Positions 4,906 through 6,664 of a DNA stretch of 6,664 bases are shown here, in pieces; the first letter of the stretch is position 1, and every line of letters starts with the position of its first letter. A program made the translations under genes and the position numbers. The notes below the pieces were generated by a model. That model ran no database searches. It saw nothing but the letters and a program-made list of their open reading frames with translations, and was not told the origin of the DNA. The DNA comes from Bacteroidales bacterium (GTDB lineage Bacteria > Bacteroidota > Bacteroidia > Bacteroidales > WCHB1-69): contig JAEEUY010000144.1 of NCBI GenBank assembly GCA_016290715.1, forward strand, positions 1-6,664, read 5' to 3'.

Positions 4906-5430
4906 ATGGAATATCGGATAACAGATTCAAGCCAATTGCAAATGTGCCCGGCCGCTGTTGATGTGGATACCGGCATAATCCTTATCAACCGTGATGTGTG
5001 GAATCACTATGATAAGTTGCAGCAGCAGTTTATCATTGAGCACGAGATCGCACACTACCTCCATCCGGAGTATTCCGAAATAGAGGCCGACAGGGTTGCC
5101 CTGCACAAAATAGCCGGCAAGACAAAGCATAGCCTCAGAAGGGCACTATCAGCACTCTTTAAAGTGGGTGTGAAGGATGAGACGCGTCTTGAGGCTCTGT
5201 ATATGGAGGCTCTTAGAATAGATGCCAAGCACGGCAATAAGGAAGCTGCCGAGGAGCTGGAACGCATTGAAGGCATGGATGAAAACGCTGATGGCGTAGA
5301 TGTTGCTGAAGAATTTACAGTAAAAAACAGGAGAAATAATATGGAAACAATCACTATTTGCGGATATGAAATATCCATCACAAACATCCTTTTGATCGGT
5401 ATTTTATTCCTGATGTTAAACAAACAGTAG
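4906..5430 (+). CDS. HExxH zinc metalloprotease with C-terminal membrane anchor
   Basis: The product has 174 residues. Residues 46-50 are HEIAH, the zinc-binding and catalytic HExxH motif; a Glu in SEIEADR (57-63) is the likely third ligand, as in zincins of the HExxH...E type. The region before it (ILINRDVWNHYDKLQQQFIIE) fits the usual strand-helix of this fold. Residues 110-145 are charged and acidic, and the C-terminus has a membrane segment at about 157-172 (ITNILLIGILFLMLNK). This predicts a peptidase held in a membrane by its tail. Candidate tasks are maturation of virion proteins or opening wall peptides at entry; neither is shown. It is flanked by other tail-anchored proteins and linked by TAGTATG junctions on both sides. 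An AGGAG at 5329-5333 before an in-frame ATG at 5341 could also give the anchor alone. Confidence 0.82.
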   Translation: MEYRITDSSQLQMCPAAVDVDTGIILINRDVWNHYDKLQQQFIIEHEIAHYLHPEYSEIEADRVALHKIAGKTKHSLRRALSALFKVGVKDETRLEALYMEALRIDAKHGNKEAAEELERIEGMDENADGVDVAEEFTVKNRRNNMETITICGYEISITNILLIGILFLMLNKQ

Positions 5431-5431
5431 T

Positions 5432-6097
5432 ATGAATAAAAAAATAAATAAGCTACAGTTCCAACCCGGATTTGGAGGCATAAAAACAGGTTCTTCTCTG
5501 TGGATGAATGATCCTATCAGTATAGGATGCAAGCGTCTCAATTCCATAATCGGAGCTATCAAATCTATAACTACAGCAAATGCACCTACTGGTGGTGGGC
5601 TGGTAGTTGGGGGAGGTAAGTGTATCAAAATAACCTTGTCAAGTCCATGGCCGGAAGCCATTGCGGATATCCAGGATATAATTATTGCCAATGTGCAACT
5701 GGGAACCATACAACATTCCTTTAGTAAAGATGCAAAGAATCTGTATCTTATTATCAATAATGATTCCCAGCGATCCACAGTAAAATGGTATATAGACAAA
5801 CTATTTTCTGGGAAATATACGCTTGATGGGGACTATTCTGCCACCAATTCGTATGGCCACACAGTCAAATTTGTGGGTTCTCAAGCTCAGGGGACAGCAA
5901 CCACATCATCTTCTTCAACGGCAACCAAAAAACCATTTGAAATCAAAAAGAATCCATCTGCGACTACTATTCCAGACAAAATAGCGGCTGCACAAGAGGC
6001 TGAACTGAAGGAAAAAAGTGCTGATGGTGGAATTAACTGGTGGTTGGTCGGTGGTTTGATTGCCGCAGTAGTAGTAATCTATTTAATTGTAAAATAA
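5432..6097 (+). CDS. Tail-anchored protein with Ser/Thr linker, function unknown
   Basis: The product has 221 residues and no recognised family. The first 150 residues look like a mixed alpha/beta soluble domain with Gly-rich turns (GGGLVVGGGK, 54-63), strands CIKITLS, IIIANVQLGT and NLYLIINN, and a basic N-terminus (MNKKINK). A linker follows at 152-180 (TATTSSSSTATKK and a Pro/Lys stretch), then a helix rich in Ala and Glu (183-196), and a membrane segment at about 202-220 beginning INWWLVGG. There is no signal peptide at the N-terminus, so the soluble domain should stay on the cytoplasmic side at insertion. It is the largest of the four tail-anchored products and a candidate for a spike-base or minor virion protein. 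Its TAA overlaps the next ATG by one base (TAATG). Confidence 0.78.
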   Translation: MNKKINKLQFQPGFGGIKTGSSLWMNDPISIGCKRLNSIIGAIKSITTANAPTGGGLVVGGGKCIKITLSSPWPEAIADIQDIIIANVQLGTIQHSFSKDAKNLYLIINNDSQRSTVKWYIDKLFSGKYTLDGDYSATNSYGHTVKFVGSQAQGTATTSSSSTATKKPFEIKKNPSATTIPDKIAAAQEAELKEKSADGGINWWLVGGLIAAVVVIYLIVK

Positions 6098-6588
6098 TGA
6101 TTGTATTAGGAAATCTTAAATACTTTGATCCGGAGGCGTATGGCCTTACAACCGAAGAGGTGGCTAATACCATTGCGTCGATTAAGCGGCTTGAAAAAGC
6201 ACCGGCAGATGGAAGTTTGGGATGGAAGATCAAAATCTATTGCAATGAAGGTGCTGATATGTACGAGATGTACCGTGTATTTTGCGCCCTTTTTGGTGTT
6301 CCCAAGAAGGGCCCGAAATACCATAAAAACTACTTCACCATCGGCTTTGGAGCTGGGAATAGTGGAGGCCAGAAGAAAAAAAATCGGGATGAATATTACA
6401 ATAAGCTGACAAATTTGCGCTCTGAAAACATCTCTACATCTTCCTCCTCTTCTTCGTCTGTTTTAAGCGACTACCTGAAATCGAAAGACCAAGCGACCGG
6501 TGGCAGCAGCAGCTACCTTACAATTGGTTTGCTGGCTGCGGCTGTGATTGTGGTTATCATTATCATTAAGAAAAGAAAGCAAAAATGA
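6097..6588 (+). CDS. Tail-anchored protein with Ser linker, function unknown
   Basis: The product has 163 residues. The start is the ATG at 6097 that overlaps the previous stop; an earlier ATG at 6040 would run into the upstream gene. Residues 1-85 form a compact alpha/beta domain (IVLGNLKYFDP, TEEVANTIASIKRLEK, WKIKIYCNEG, MYEMYRVFCALFG, NYFTIGFG). A basic stretch KKKNRDEYYNK and a Ser run (115-121) follow, then a membrane segment at about 140-157 (YLTIGLLAAAVIVVIIII) and KKRKQK. No enzyme motif is visible. The plan matches the three genes before it. The alpha/beta domain is small and could be a fold that binds a partner, such as a capsid protein; this is speculation. The following gene starts in the ATGA at its end. 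Confidence 0.78.
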   Translation: MIVLGNLKYFDPEAYGLTTEEVANTIASIKRLEKAPADGSLGWKIKIYCNEGADMYEMYRVFCALFGVPKKGPKYHKNYFTIGFGAGNSGGQKKKNRDEYYNKLTNLRSENISTSSSSSSSVLSDYLKSKDQATGGSSSYLTIGLLAAAVIVVIIIIKKRKQK

Positions 6589-6664
6589 GTTTTGGATTCA
6601 TAGGTGAATGTGCAAGGGCCTTACAAGGGATGGTTGAAGCCGTCGCTCAAACGGTCAATGTGTC
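6585..6664 (+). CDS. Start of a further gene, cut by the window edge
   Basis: An ATG at 6585 overlaps the preceding TGA (ATGA) and the frame stays open to the end of the window: MSFGFIGECARALQGMVEAV and a few more residues. Only about 26 residues are visible, so nothing can be said of its function. The junction type and direction show it belongs to the same operon. Confidence 0.6.
   Translation, partial: MSFGFIGECARALQGMVEAVAQTVNV

Overview
The window reads as part of a compact, one-directional phage or phage-like element from a member of the Bacteroidota. The reasons are a perfect match to the Bacteroides-type -7 promoter box (TAnnTTTG, 2701-2708), A-rich leaders with almost no Shine-Dalgarno sequences, moderate AT-richness, and short genes packed end to end on the + strand, often overlapping. 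No tail, portal, large terminase, ribosomal or metabolic gene is visible. Neither a replication initiator nor an integrase is visible, so the element continues beyond the window.

Layout: (1) 3-356 is the 3' end of a gene for a PBECR-like (phage-associated barnase/EndoU/colicin/RelE-like) nuclease domain. It is followed by a 134-base spacer with an imperfect inverted repeat. (2) 491-2522 is a five-gene overlapping operon: a coiled-coil protein with ribbon-helix-helix-like ends, an unknown 92-residue protein, a two-segment membrane protein, a P-loop ATPase of the FtsK/HerA/Zot type (candidate genome-packaging motor), and a 62-residue helix-turn-helix protein. (3) 2523-2737 is a control region: a strong terminator, six tandem 10-bp repeats, a short palindrome and a Bacteroides-type -7 box. 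(4) 2738-3624 encodes two membrane-anchored peptidoglycan-binding-domain proteins. (5) 3691-4480 encodes a 38-residue single-pass membrane protein and then a 216-residue protein predicted to be beta-rich, the best candidate for major capsid protein, closed by a hairpin. (6) 4545 to the right end encodes four consecutive C-terminally membrane-anchored proteins, one with an HEIAH zinc-protease motif, and the start of another gene.

Taken together (packaging-type ATPase, one beta-rich soluble protein with its own leader and terminator, at least seven single-pass membrane proteins, wall-binding domains, virion-type protease, no tail genes), the region most resembles the structural module of a tailless, membrane-containing icosahedral phage, in the broad style of PM2, PRD1 or FLiP. 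The ATPase, peptidoglycan-binding domains and HExxH motif are seen directly. The capsid assignment and the virus type are inference. The 216-residue size is below the usual double jelly-roll range, which makes the candidate worth structural prediction.
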